From contig NZ_PVLQ01000007.1 of the NCBI RefSeq assembly GCF_002980595.1, forward strand, positions 1 through 64,000: a DNA stretch of 64,000 bases, read 5' to 3'. The notes beneath the pieces were generated by a model. That model searched no databases and was not told where the DNA came from. It was given only the letters and a program-made list of their open reading frames with translations. Position numbers and translations under genes: made by a program. The stretch is from Malikia granosa. Its GTDB lineage: Bacteria; Pseudomonadota; Gammaproteobacteria; Burkholderiales; Burkholderiaceae_C. This document shows, piece by piece, positions 41,559-50,747 of this stretch; position 1 is the first letter of the stretch; each line of letters starts with the position of its first letter.

Positions 41559-42458
41559 TTACTTCTTCGCGTACTCTTCCATCGGCTTGTCGTTCGGGTT
41601 GGCCCAGGCGGCCTTGGTGCTGTCGGTCAGCGGCATCTTCAGGTTGACGTTGGCCGGCGGGATCGGCTGCATGAACCACTTGTCGTACAGCTTGGCCAGC
41701 GAACCGTCCTTGATCTGGCGCTTGATGCTGTCGTCGACCGCCTTCTTGAAGGCCGGGTCGTCCTTGCGCAGCATGCAGGCGATCGGCTCGACGCTCAGCA
41801 CCTCGTCGAGGATCTTGAACTCGCCCGGATTCTTCGACTTGGCGATGTTGGCGGCCAGGATGGACTTGTCCATCACGAAGGCCTCGGCGCGGCCCGACTC
41901 GAGCAGCAGGAAGCTGTCGGCGTGGTCCTTGCCGTAGACCTCCTTGAAGTCGATGCCGCTGGCGCGCTCGTTCTTGCGCAGCGTCTGGACCGAGGTGGTG
42001 CCGGTGGTGGTGGCGACCGACTTGCCGTTCAGGTCCTTGACCTGATGCACGTTGGAGTTGGTGCGCACGGCAATGCCGACTTCCTCGACATAGGTGGTGA
42101 CGGCGAAGGCCACGTCCTTCTGGCGCGCAGCGTTGTTGGTGGTCGAGCCGCATTCGAGGTCGACGGTGCCGTTCTGCAGCAGCGGGATGCGGTTCTGCGA
42201 GGTCACCGGCTGGTACTTGGTTTCCAGCTTGCTCAGGCCGAGCTGCTTTTGCAGGTCGGCGATGATGCGCTCGCCCATCTCGGTATGGAAGCCCACGTAC
42301 TTGCCGTTGCCCAGGGTGTAGCCCAGGCCCGAGGATTCGCGCACCCCGAGGGTCACGCTGCCGCTGCCCTTGATCTTGGCCAGGGTATCGTTGGCCTGGG
42401 CCCAGACGGAACCGGCACAAGCCGCGGTCAATGCAATAGCCAGGATGCTCTTCTTCAT
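41559..42458 (-). CDS. gltI: Glutamate/aspartate-binding periplasmic protein GltI
   Basis: A family 3 extracellular solute-binding protein of 299 residues. The signal peptide (MKKSILAIALTAACAGSVWA) is followed by the mature domain with GSGSVTLGVRESS, VDLECGSTTNN and VMDKSILA blocks typical of the Glu/Asp group. It captures amino acids in the periplasm for GltJKL. The ATG at 42458 has AAGGA about seven bases upstream; a start 14 codons earlier is rejected because it would bury the signal peptide. Confidence 0.95.
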   Translation of the reverse strand: MKKSILAIALTAACAGSVWAQANDTLAKIKGSGSVTLGVRESSGLGYTLGNGKYVGFHTEMGERIIADLQKQLGLSKLETKYQPVTSQNRIPLLQNGTVDLECGSTTNNAARQKDVAFAVTTYVEEVGIAVRTNSNVHQVKDLNGKSVATTTGTTSVQTLRKNERASGIDFKEVYGKDHADSFLLLESGRAEAFVMDKSILAANIAKSKNPGEFKILDEVLSVEPIACMLRKDDPAFKKAVDDSIKRQIKDGSLAKLYDKWFMQPIPPANVNLKMPLTDSTKAAWANPNDKPMEEYAKK

Positions 42459-42498
42459 CTCAAGGTCCTTTATCGGTCGGGGGAAACGGTGATGCCCC

Positions 42499-42528
42499 AT
42501 TCTAGGGCGCGGGCCGAGGGACTGCCAT
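42499..42528 (-). promoter_or_regulatory. Candidate gltI promoter
   Basis: ATGGCA (42523-42528) and TAGAAT (42499-42504) are 18 bases apart on the minus strand, about 40 bases before the gltI start. The -10 differs from consensus at one base. Confidence 0.45.
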
Positions 42529-42578
42529 AGGATCTACCCGGCCCCGACCCGGACAAGCAGCAAAAAGCGCGCCAGGGA

Positions 42579-43508
42579 TCAGCCCGGACCGGACTGGGTG
42601 GCCGCCACGTCGTCCCAGAACTTCTGCGCCGCGCTCTTGGGCCGGCGCGCGCCTGGGCGCTCGCGGTAGAGCCGGATGTCCAGCCTCGCCTCGCAGGCCA
42701 GCTCGGGGCCGGCCGCGGCGACCAGCTGGCCGGCGCGCAAGGCTTGCTGGACCGAGCTCGCCGGCAGGAAGGCCACGCCATGGCCGGCGATCGCCATCGC
42801 CTTCAGGCTCTCGGACATGTCGGTCTCGTAGACCCGCTCGGGATGGAAGTTCGCCCCGCCCTGGCGCAGCACCCAGTCGACGACGCGGCCGAGATAGGCC
42901 CCCGGCGCATAGGCCAGGTAGGGCCAGGGCTGCTCGGCGCTGCCGGGCAGGCGGTGCAAGGGGCTGCCGTCCTCGTTCGGACGGACATAGGGCGCCAGCA
43001 CCTCCTGGCCGAGCGACAGCATCTCGTAGCGCTCGGCGTCGAGCTGGATCGGCTGCGAGGTATGCTGATAGGTGATCAGCAGGTCGCAGCTGCCCTCCAT
43101 CAGGCGCAGCACCGCGTCATGGACGTTGAGCGCGATCAGCCGGGTCTTGACCGGCCCGACCGCCTCGCGCAGGCTGGAGAGCCAGGCCGGGAAGAAGGTG
43201 AAGCCCAGCGTGTGCGGCATCGCGAACTCGATCTGGTCCTGGCCGGTCGGACAGTACGGGCGCAGCATGTTGCGGGTCGCCTGCAGCGCGGTGAGGATCT
43301 CGAGCGCCTGGCCGTACAGGGTCTGGCCGGCCGGCGTGAGCCGGGTCGGGTAGCTGCTGCGGTCGACCAGGTCGGTGCCGGCCCAGGCCTCGAGCGACTG
43401 GATGCGGCGCGAGAACGCCGGCTGCGTCACATGGCGCAACTGGGCCGAGCGGCTGAAGCTGCGCGTCTCGGCCAGGCTGACGAAATCCTCCAGCCACTTG
43501 GTATCCAT
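42579..43508 (-). CDS. LysR-family transcriptional regulator
   Basis: A 309-residue LysR regulator: winged helix-turn-helix in the first ~60 residues (FVSLAETRSFSRSAQLRHVTQPAFSRRIQSLE) described here only by position 9-40, and a substrate-binding co-inducer domain from ~90. The DNA-binding part resembles the HypT group. It begins one base after the Atm1-type ABC gene and ends 120 bases before gltI, all on one strand, so it may be co-transcribed with the exporter and control the glt operon; neither is proven. Confidence 0.9.
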   Translation of the reverse strand: MDTKWLEDFVSLAETRSFSRSAQLRHVTQPAFSRRIQSLEAWAGTDLVDRSSYPTRLTPAGQTLYGQALEILTALQATRNMLRPYCPTGQDQIEFAMPHTLGFTFFPAWLSSLREAVGPVKTRLIALNVHDAVLRLMEGSCDLLITYQHTSQPIQLDAERYEMLSLGQEVLAPYVRPNEDGSPLHRLPGSAEQPWPYLAYAPGAYLGRVVDWVLRQGGANFHPERVYETDMSESLKAMAIAGHGVAFLPASSVQQALRAGQLVAAAGPELACEARLDIRLYRERPGARRPKSAAQKFWDDVAATQSGPG

Positions 43509-43509
43509 C

Positions 43510-45399
43510 TCAGGCGTCCGCTGGGGTCACGACGGTCTCCTCGGCGCCGCTTTGCTGCAGCGCCCACATCTGGGCATAGCGGCCATTGCGCGCCAGCAGC
43601 TCGGCATGGGAGCCGCGCTCGATGACATGACCATGCTCGAGCACGATGATCTCATGCGCGTCGACCACGGTCGAGAGCCGGTGCGCGATCACCAGCGCGG
43701 TCTTGTCGCGCGCCGCGCTGCGCAGTTCGGACTGGATCGCGCGCTCGTTGGCCGAGTCGAGCGCCGAGGTCGCCTCGTCGAAGATCAGGATCGGCGGGTT
43801 CTTCAGCAGGGTGCGCGCGATCGCGACGCGCTGCTTCTCGCCGCCCGACAATTTCAGGCCGCGCTCGCCGACCACCGTGTCGTAGCCCTTGGGCAGCTTC
43901 AGGATGAAGTCGTGGATATGCGCCGCCTGGGCCGCGGCGATCATCTCGTCCTGGCTTGCATCCGGGCGGCCGTAGCGGATGTTGTAGCCGATGCTGTCGT
44001 TGAACAGCACCGTGTCCTGCGGCACGATGCCGATCGCGCGCCGCAGGCTGGACTGGGTGACCTGGCGGATGTCCTGGCCCGCGATGCGGATCGCGCCGGC
44101 CAGCTCGGGTGCCAGTCCTGCGCCGCCGACATCGTAGAAGCGGTACAACAGGCGCGCCAGCGTGGACTTGCCGGAGCCCGACGGTCCGACCACCGCCACC
44201 GTCTTGCCGGCCGGCACGGTGAAGCTGATGCCGTGCAGGATCTCGCGCGCCGGCTCGTAGGCGAAGCGCACCGACTCGAAGCGCAGCTCGGGCGGCCCGT
44301 CCAGCGCCAGCTCGGGCGCGCCCGGCGCGTCGGCGATCTCGCGCTCGCGATCGAGCAGGTTGAACATCTTGTCGAGGTCGGTCAGGCTCTGCTTGATCTC
44401 GCGGTACAGCACGCCCAGGAAGTTGAGCGGGATGTAGAGCTGGATCATGAAGGCGTTGATCATCACCAGGTCGCCCAACGTCATGCCGCCCTGGGTGACG
44501 GCGCTGGTGGCGCGCCAGAGCATGGCGACCAGCGCGGTCGCGATGATCAGCTGCTGGCCGGCATTGAGCAGCGACAGCGTGGTCTGGCTCTTGACGCGGG
44601 CGCGGCGCAGCCGCTCCAGGCTCTCGCCGTAGCGGCGCGACTCGAAGGCCTCGTTGTTGAAGTACTTGACGGTCTCGTAGTTGAGCAGCGAATCGACCGC
44701 GCGCGTCTGGCTGGCCGACTCGAGCTCGTTCATCTCGCGCCGGTACTGGGTACGCCACTCGGTGACCTTGACCGTGAAGAGCACATAGGCGCCCAGGGCG
44801 GCCAGCGTGGTCCAGACATACCAGAGCTCGAACTTGGTGCCGAGCAGCGCCAGCACCAGCACCACCTCGAGCAGGGTCGGGAAGATGCTGTAGAGCGAAT
44901 ACGAGATCAGCGACTGCACGCCACGGGTGCCGCGATCGACGTCGCGCGTCATGCCGCCGGTCTGGCGCTCGAGGTGAAAGCGCAGGCTCAGGCCATGCAG
45001 GTGGCCGAACACCTGCAGCGCGATCGCGCGCGTCGCGCCCTCGGTCGCCTTGGCGAAGATCAGCTCGCGCAGCTCGGTGAACAGGCTGGTCGAGAAGCGC
45101 AGCAGGCCATAGGCCAGCAGCAGGCCGATCGGCACCACCAGCAAGGCGGCCTGCCCGGCCTCGAGACCGGTGCGCGGCGTCAGCGCGTCGACCAGCTCCT
45201 TGAGCAGCAGCGGCACGCCGACGTTGGCCAGCTTGGCGCCGACCATGAAGGCCAGCGCCAGCGCGACGCGCCAGCGGTACTGCCAGAGATAGGGCAGCAG
45301 GCGACGCAGGGTGGCGGCGTCCGAGCGCTCGGGCCGGGCGGAGGCGGCCCCGGCAGGGGCGGTGGCGGCGGTAGGGCTGGGGGGGGCGAGGTGGCGCAT
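43510..45399 (-). CDS. Atm1/HMT1-type ABC exporter
   Basis: A 629-residue half-transporter with a membrane domain (~residues 40-330) and an ATPase domain with Walker [10 protein letters not shown], signature LSGGEKQR, Walker B ILIFDEATSALD and AHRLSTV. Sequences such as RAVDSLLNYETVKYFNNE and the LERQTGGMTRDVDRGTRG block are typical of the Atm1/ABCB7 heavy-metal or glutathione-conjugate exporters. It acts in the inner membrane as a homodimer. I start it at the ATG at 45399 (MRHLAPPSP); an earlier Met 16 codons upstream adds no family sequence. Confidence 0.9.
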   Translation of the reverse strand: MRHLAPPSPTAATAPAGAASARPERSDAATLRRLLPYLWQYRWRVALALAFMVGAKLANVGVPLLLKELVDALTPRTGLEAGQAALLVVPIGLLLAYGLLRFSTSLFTELRELIFAKATEGATRAIALQVFGHLHGLSLRFHLERQTGGMTRDVDRGTRGVQSLISYSLYSIFPTLLEVVLVLALLGTKFELWYVWTTLAALGAYVLFTVKVTEWRTQYRREMNELESASQTRAVDSLLNYETVKYFNNEAFESRRYGESLERLRRARVKSQTTLSLLNAGQQLIIATALVAMLWRATSAVTQGGMTLGDLVMINAFMIQLYIPLNFLGVLYREIKQSLTDLDKMFNLLDREREIADAPGAPELALDGPPELRFESVRFAYEPAREILHGISFTVPAGKTVAVVGPSGSGKSTLARLLYRFYDVGGAGLAPELAGAIRIAGQDIRQVTQSSLRRAIGIVPQDTVLFNDSIGYNIRYGRPDASQDEMIAAAQAAHIHDFILKLPKGYDTVVGERGLKLSGGEKQRVAIARTLLKNPPILIFDEATSALDSANERAIQSELRSAARDKTALVIAHRLSTVVDAHEIIVLEHGHVIERGSHAELLARNGRYAQMWALQQSGAEETVVTPADA

Positions 45400-45498
45400 C
45401 GGCAAAACGATCAAGAAACGCGCTGATTGTGCGCCCATCGCCGCCATCCTGGCCGGCTTCTGGCAGGATGTCCCGTCTGGGACCAGGGCACAAGGGAC

Positions 45499-45526
45499 AA
45501 AAAAACGCCGCCCAGCTGGGCGGCGG
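45499..45526 (-). terminator. Strong rho-independent terminator
   Basis: CGCCGCCC/GGGCGGCG form a near-perfect GC stem around AGCT, followed by seven T's on the minus strand. It lies ~175 bases beyond the ampG stop codon. Confidence 0.88.
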
Positions 45527-45701
45527 CAAGTCCTAGAGGACGTCGTTGGAAATCAGGCAGCAGGTGATGACGCGGTCTAGAGGCCGGCATTCACCCGCAG
45601 CGACAGTCTTGTGCTGGGAAAGTGTGACAACAATTGCCGCTATTGTGCATCAGCCAGGACAGGGGACCCAGGCCCGGGATGAAAGAAATACGGGAAAACC
45701 A
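45527..45701 (-). other. Gene-free stretch, candidate small RNA or long 3' UTR
   Basis: No convincing protein gene is found between ampG (stop at 45702) and the terminator at 45499-45526, nor up to the ABC start at 45399. The minus strand contains two short palindromes, GGCCTCTAGACC-like near 45590 and GTCCTCTAGGAC near 45530-45541, just before the terminator. It could be the ampG 3' UTR or an independent small RNA; I could not find a strong promoter inside it. Confidence 0.3.
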
Positions 45702-47066
45702 CTAGCCTGATGTCCTGGCCTGCACCCGGGAGGCCAGCCAGACCAGCAGCAGCACCGGCAGGCCGAGCAGCGCGGTGCCGACGAAGAAGCTGCTGTAGCC
45801 ATAGGCATCGACGAAGACGCCCGAATAGCCGGCCAGCCACTTGGGCGCGAGCAGCATCATCGAGCTGAACAGCGCGTACTGGGTGGCCGAATAGCTCACA
45901 TGGGTCAGGCTCGAGAGGTAGGCGACGAAGGCGGCCGAGGCGATGCCCGAGCTCAGGTTGTCGGCGGCGATCACCGCGATCAGCGCCAGCAGGTCATGGC
46001 CGTGCCAGGCCAGCCAGGCAAACAGCAGGTTGCTGACGGCGCTCAGCAAGGCGCCCAGCATCAGCACCCGCATCACGCCCCAGCGCAGCGCCAGCGCACC
46101 GCCGGCAAAGGCCCCGGCCAGGGTCATGATCACGCCATAGACCTTGGTGACGGCGGCGACCTCGTCCTTGCTGTAGCCCATGTCGACGTAGAAGGGGTTA
46201 GCCATGATGCCCATCACCACGTCGCTGATGCGGTAGACCCCGATCAGCGCCAGCAGCAGCAGGGCCTGGGAGCCGTAGCGCTGCAGGAATTCGGCGAAGG
46301 GCTCGACCATGGCCTCGCGCAGCCAGGTCGCGAAGTCGCGCGCTGGCGGAATCTCGCGGCGCAGCGGCTCGGGCGAGAGCAGCACGGTCAGCAGGCCGAT
46401 CGCCATCGAGCCGGCCATGACCAGGTAGGCGCTGCGCCAGGCCGTCTGCTGGTAACCGGCCGCCAGCGCTGGTGCGAGCTCGGCGCGCGCGGCCAGCCAG
46501 AGCACCCCGGCGCCGGCCCAGATCATCGCGAGCCGGTAGCCGGTCTGGTAGCAGGCGACCAGCGCCCCCTGGTGCCGGGCATCGGCCGACTCGATGCGGA
46601 AGGCATCGAGCGCGATGTCCTGCGTCGCCGAGGCAAAGGCCACCAGCAGGGCCCAGCCCACCATGGTCTGCAGGTCGGAGCGCGGGTCGGTCAGCGCCAT
46701 GCCGACCAGGCCGGCCATGACGCAGGACTGGGACAGCAGCAGCCAGGCGCGGCGCTGGCCGAGCCAGCGGCTCAGGCCCGGCAGCGGCAACCGGTCGACC
46801 AGCGGCGCCCAGCACCACTTGAAGCCATAGGCCAGTCCGACCCAGCTCAGGTAGCCGATGGTGGCGCGGTCGAGTCCGGCCTCGCGCAGGCGAAAGCTCA
46901 GGGTGCCGAGCACCAGCAGCAGCGGCAGGCCGGCGGCAAAGCCGAGCGCGAACAGGCGCAGGCCGGCGGGCTCGAGGTAGACGTGCAGGGTGGCGCGCCA
47001 GGAAAGCGGCGGCTCGGACTGCGGTTCGGCCAGCGTGGCGGCGGGACGGGGATCGGATGGAGGCAT
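45702..47066 (-). CDS. ampG: AmpG-type muropeptide permease
   Basis: A 454-residue major-facilitator transporter with about 12-14 membrane helices. It imports GlcNAc-anhydroMurNAc peptides released during wall turnover, for recycling. Family-type blocks are GFAAGLPLLLVLGTLSFRL near the first helix, KWCWAPLVDRLPLPGLSRWLGQRR, and ASATQDIALDAFRIE. In bacteria with an inducible AmpC beta-lactamase this import also sets AmpR signalling, but no ampR/ampC is in the window. Divergent from the M48 peptidase gene with 57 bases between. Confidence 0.92.
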   Translation of the reverse strand: MPPSDPRPAATLAEPQSEPPLSWRATLHVYLEPAGLRLFALGFAAGLPLLLVLGTLSFRLREAGLDRATIGYLSWVGLAYGFKWCWAPLVDRLPLPGLSRWLGQRRAWLLLSQSCVMAGLVGMALTDPRSDLQTMVGWALLVAFASATQDIALDAFRIESADARHQGALVACYQTGYRLAMIWAGAGVLWLAARAELAPALAAGYQQTAWRSAYLVMAGSMAIGLLTVLLSPEPLRREIPPARDFATWLREAMVEPFAEFLQRYGSQALLLLALIGVYRISDVVMGIMANPFYVDMGYSKDEVAAVTKVYGVIMTLAGAFAGGALALRWGVMRVLMLGALLSAVSNLLFAWLAWHGHDLLALIAVIAADNLSSGIASAAFVAYLSSLTHVSYSATQYALFSSMMLLAPKWLAGYSGVFVDAYGYSSFFVGTALLGLPVLLLVWLASRVQARTSG

Positions 47067-47123
47067 GTACAGCTTGAAACAGAAAACCTGCGCGGGCGGC
47101 AGGCTTTTGTCTATTATTGGCGC

Positions 47124-48005
47124 ATGTGCTGGCTTTGCGACGCGAAATCCACTCTTTCAGCCCCGACCGGTAGCCTTGATGAAGGGCAGGCCGGGCCCTG
47201 GTCGCCGCGGCGCGGCTTCCTGCTGGCCGGCGCAGCGGTGGCCACCGGACTGGCGAGCGCCACGGCGCAGGCCCAGGTCGATGTCGGCGAGGCCTCGGCG
47301 CTGCGCAACCTGGTGCCGGCCGAGGAACTCGAGAGCGCGGCGCGGCAGCAGTACGGGGAAATGCTCGAGCAGGCGCGGGCGAAGGGAGCGCTGGCACCCG
47401 ACCAGCATCCCCAGCTGCAGCGGCTGCGCCAGATCGCGCGGCGCCTGATCCCCTACACCGCGCCGTGGAACTCGCGCTCGCGCGGCTGGCAATGGGAGGT
47501 CAACCTGATCGGCAACCCGCAGGTCAACGCCTTCTGCATGCCGGGCGGCAAGATCTGCTTCTACACCGGCATCCTCGACAAGCTCAAGCTCGGCGACGAC
47601 GAGGCCGCGATGGTCATGGGCCACGAGATGGCGCACGCCTTGCGCGAGCATGCGCGCGAGCGGCTGGCCAAGACCCAGGCCACCAGCCTGGGACTGACGC
47701 TGGGCGCACGCCTGCTGGGGCTGGGCCAGCTCGGCGAGGTCGCCGCCGACCTCGGCACCCAGCTGCTGAGCCTCAAGTACAGCCGCGATGACGAGACCGA
47801 GGCCGATCTGGTCGGACTCGAGCTCGGCGCGCGCGGGGCCTACGACCCGCAGGCCAGCGTCTCGCTCTGGCGCAAGATGATGGCGGCCAACGGCCGCGGC
47901 GGACCGGGCTTCCTGTCGACCCACCCGAGCGGTCCGAACCGGATCCAGGAGCTGCAGGACAACCTGCCCCGGGTGATGCCACTCTACCAGCAGGCCAGGG
48001 GCTGA
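47124..48005 (+). CDS. M48 family metalloprotease with Tat-like signal
   Basis: A 293-residue peptidase. The N-terminus starts MCWLCDAK and then has SPRRGFLLAGAAVATGLA (~27-44), a Tat-type signal; mature protein starts near residue 52. The zinc motif HEMAH (~167-171) and the third ligand region DDETEADLVGLE are intact. It resembles periplasmic LoiP/YcaL/BepA-type proteases that control outer-membrane protein assembly. No tetratricopeptide tail is present, unlike BepA. The ATG at 47124 is chosen as the first in frame beyond the intergenic region. Confidence 0.88.
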   Translation: MCWLCDAKSTLSAPTGSLDEGQAGPWSPRRGFLLAGAAVATGLASATAQAQVDVGEASALRNLVPAEELESAARQQYGEMLEQARAKGALAPDQHPQLQRLRQIARRLIPYTAPWNSRSRGWQWEVNLIGNPQVNAFCMPGGKICFYTGILDKLKLGDDEAAMVMGHEMAHALREHARERLAKTQATSLGLTLGARLLGLGQLGEVAADLGTQLLSLKYSRDDETEADLVGLELGARGAYDPQASVSLWRKMMAANGRGGPGFLSTHPSGPNRIQELQDNLPRVMPLYQQARG

Positions 48006-48023
48006 AGCCGGGCCGGAACGCGC

Positions 48024-48662
48024 TCAGGTACCGCGCACATAGGGGTTCATGCGCCGTTCGCGGCCGAAGCTGCTCTCGGGGCCATGGCCCGGAATGAAGA
48101 TGGTGTCGTCGCCCATCGGCCACAGGCGCTGCGTGATGCTGGCGATCAGCTGCTCGTGGTTGCCGCCAGGGAAGTCGGTGCGGCCGATGCTGCCGGCGAA
48201 CAGCACGTCGCCGACGAAGGCGCGCTGGGCCTCGGCCGAATGGAACACCACATGGCCCGGCGTATGACCCGGACAGTGGCGCACCGTCACCTCGCTGCGG
48301 CCCAGCTGCAGCCGGTCGAGGTCATGCAGCCAGCGCGTCGGCGTGAAATGGCCAGCCGGCGGGAAGCCGAACTTGACGCTCTGCATCGGCAGGCCGTCGA
48401 TCCAGTACTGGTCGCCCTCGTGCGGACCGATGATAGGCAGGCCCAGGCGCTTGGACAGCTCGGCGGTGCCGCCGGCATGGTCGATATGCGCGTGCGTCAG
48501 CCAGATCTGGCCGAGCTTGAGCCCGAGCCGGTCGACCTCGGCCAGCACCAGTTCGAGGTCGCCGCCCGGATCGATCACGGCGGCGTCGAGCGTCTGGTCG
48601 CACCAGACGAGCGAGCAGTTCTGCTGGAAGGGCGTGACGGGTATCGTGAGGTATTGCAGCAT
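48024..48662 (-). CDS. Metallo-beta-lactamase-fold hydrolase, glyoxalase II-like
   Basis: A 212-residue hydrolase with the binuclear zinc motif THAHIDHAGG (~residues 55-64), a downstream HCPGHTPGH, GDVLFAGSIGRTD and PGHGPES. It matches the short YcbL-type glyoxalase II group, which splits S-lactoylglutathione or related thioesters. I chose the ATG at 48662 (MLQYLTIPVTPFQQN); an ATG two codons earlier is equally possible. It stands between the M48 protease (convergent) and the GspE-type ATPase. Confidence 0.87.
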   Translation of the reverse strand: MLQYLTIPVTPFQQNCSLVWCDQTLDAAVIDPGGDLELVLAEVDRLGLKLGQIWLTHAHIDHAGGTAELSKRLGLPIIGPHEGDQYWIDGLPMQSVKFGFPPAGHFTPTRWLHDLDRLQLGRSEVTVRHCPGHTPGHVVFHSAEAQRAFVGDVLFAGSIGRTDFPGGNHEQLIASITQRLWPMGDDTIFIPGHGPESSFGRERRMNPYVRGT

Positions 48663-48690
48663 GCGCCCCATTGTAGGCAAGCCAGGTCAC

Positions 48691-50562
48691 TCACATATTG
48701 GTCGCGGCGATCACCTCGGCCAGGTCGGTCAGGCCGGCAACCACCTTCTCGATGCCGTCCTGGCGCAGCGTGCGCATGCCGGCGCCGAGCGCCGACTCGC
48801 GGATCTCGCCGGCCGGGGCACGGTGGCGGATATGGTGGCGGATCTGCTCGTCGTTGAGCATCAGCTCGTAGATGCCGAGCCGGCCCTTGTAGCCGCGCTG
48901 CTCGCAGGCCTCGCAGCCATGCCGCACGAAGCTGTGCAATCGACGGACCCCGAAGGCGTCGGGCCGGCCATGGTCGCGCCGCCAGCGCTCGATCAGCGCC
49001 GCGACCTCGCGCGGCTCGTGCGGTGAATGGCCGTCGAGGTACTGGTGGGCCAGGGCCTCGATCTCCTCCGCGGCGGCCGGGCGGATCTCGACGCATTGCT
49101 GGCACAGCCGGCGCACCAGGCGCTGGGCCAGGATGGCCAGCAGCGAGTCCGAGAAGTTGAACGGATCGAGCCCGATCTCGAGCAGCCGGGCGATGCTCTC
49201 GGGCGCCGAATTGGTGTGCAGGGTCGACAGCACCAGGTGGCCGGTCAGCGAGGCCTCGATGGCGATGCGCGCGGTCTCCTCGTCGCGCATCTCGCCGATC
49301 ATGATCACGTCGGGATCGGCGCGCAGGAAGGTCCGCATCGCATTGGCGAAGGTCCAGCCGATGCGCGGATTCATCTGCACCTGGCGCAGGCCCTCCTGGG
49401 TGATCTCGATCGGGTCCTCGGCGGTCCAGATCTTGCGATTCTCGGTGTTGATGTCGCTGATCAGCGAATGCAGGGTGGTGGTCTTGCCGCTGCCGGTCGG
49501 GCCGCAGACCAGCACCAGGCCGTAGGGCTTGAGCGCCAGCCGGCGCAGCTCGGCCAGGTTGTCGGCACTCAGGCCGATCGAGTCGAGCGGCATCGGCTTG
49601 GAGCCGGCCAGCAGGCGCAGCACGACATCCTCGAGCCCGCTGTGGGTCGGCACGGTCACGACCCGCAGTTCGGTCTTGCTGCCGCCGAAGCGGGCGAAGT
49701 CGATCTTGCCGTCCTGCGGCTTGCGGTGCTCGGAGATGTCCATCCCCGCCATGATCTTGATGCGCGCGACCAGCGCATAGCGGAAGCGCGACTCGACCTC
49801 GAGGTAGCGCCGCAGCTCGCCGTCGATGCGGAACCTGATCCTGACCTTGCGCGGCGCGGGCTGGGTCTCGATGTGGATGTCGGAGGCCTTCTGCGCGATC
49901 GCCTCGGCGATCAGCGAGTTGATCAGGCGCACCAGCGTGTTGTCCGATTCGCTGACGACATCGGCCTCGGGCTCGCGGCCGACTTCCGCGCCGGCCTGCA
50001 GGTCGTTGACCAGGTCACGCGACGAGGCGCGGCTGACCTCCTTGGACCTGGGCAGCTCGCCGGCGCCGAACTGCGGCTCGTAGGCGCGCGCGACCGAGGG
50101 CATCAGCGTGCCGGGCGCCGCCAGCACCGCGACGATGCGGCGCTGGGTCATGAAGCGCAGTTCGTCGAGCAGCCGCTTGTCGAGCGGATCGGCCATCGCC
50201 AGCACCAGGATGTCGTCCTGCAGCAGCAGCGGCAGCACCGCCTCGCGCTCGGCAAAGCTACGCGGCACCAGCGCCAGCGCCTCCTGGTCGAACAGGTAGA
50301 GCGAGGGATCGAGCACCCGGTTGCCGAGCCAGCCCGCGATCACGTGGCGCAGCTGGGCCTCGGTCAGCAGGCCGCTCTCGACCAGCTGCTGGCCGAGCTG
50401 GCGCTGGATGCCGAGCGAGCGCTGCTGGGCCTGGGTCGCGAGCGCCTCGGACAGCTGCTCGACCGTCAGCAGGCCGCTGCGCACCAGCGCATCGCCGAGA
50501 TGGCGCGCGCCATGGGCGGAGGACTGCGGGTTCTGCAGCAGCTGCCAGAGCTCGTCCGGCAT
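48691..50562 (-). CDS. Solitary GspE/PilB-type secretion ATPase
   Basis: A type II secretion/type IV pilus assembly ATPase of 623 residues. An N-terminal MshEN/GspE_N-like region (~20-160) is followed by the ATPase core: Walker A GPTGSGKTTT (~354), Asp box, Walker B region DPDVIMIGEMRDEETA (~416) and His box. Two CxxC pairs (C487/C490 and C550/C553) form the metal-binding insertion seen in GspE. No other secretion or pilus gene is nearby. I chose the ATG at 50562; a TTG 20 codons earlier is possible, but its codon use is unlike the gene. Confidence 0.9.
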   Translation of the reverse strand: MPDELWQLLQNPQSSAHGARHLGDALVRSGLLTVEQLSEALATQAQQRSLGIQRQLGQQLVESGLLTEAQLRHVIAGWLGNRVLDPSLYLFDQEALALVPRSFAEREAVLPLLLQDDILVLAMADPLDKRLLDELRFMTQRRIVAVLAAPGTLMPSVARAYEPQFGAGELPRSKEVSRASSRDLVNDLQAGAEVGREPEADVVSESDNTLVRLINSLIAEAIAQKASDIHIETQPAPRKVRIRFRIDGELRRYLEVESRFRYALVARIKIMAGMDISEHRKPQDGKIDFARFGGSKTELRVVTVPTHSGLEDVVLRLLAGSKPMPLDSIGLSADNLAELRRLALKPYGLVLVCGPTGSGKTTTLHSLISDINTENRKIWTAEDPIEITQEGLRQVQMNPRIGWTFANAMRTFLRADPDVIMIGEMRDEETARIAIEASLTGHLVLSTLHTNSAPESIARLLEIGLDPFNFSDSLLAILAQRLVRRLCQQCVEIRPAAAEEIEALAHQYLDGHSPHEPREVAALIERWRRDHGRPDAFGVRRLHSFVRHGCEACEQRGYKGRLGIYELMLNDEQIRHHIRHRAPAGEIRESALGAGMRTLRQDGIEKVVAGLTDLAEVIAATNM

Positions 50563-50747
50563 CCTGGGCCTGGGATAGGCCGAGGCGGCAACAGCGACAG
50601 GGTCGGAAGAAAGGTCTGGCAAGTTCTGGCCCGGATCGAAAACGAGCGACGAGCCCCATGCCCGCCGGCTGGCCGGTTCATTGTGCCGATTTTTTCCGGT
50701 CAGGTCACGACCGAGCGATGCGGGCCGGCTGCGGCGACAATGCCGGC

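Noticed and set aside
45900..47123. Upstream extension of the M48 protease frame through ampG
   Set aside because: The extension is antisense to ampG; the signal peptide context fixes the start near 47124.
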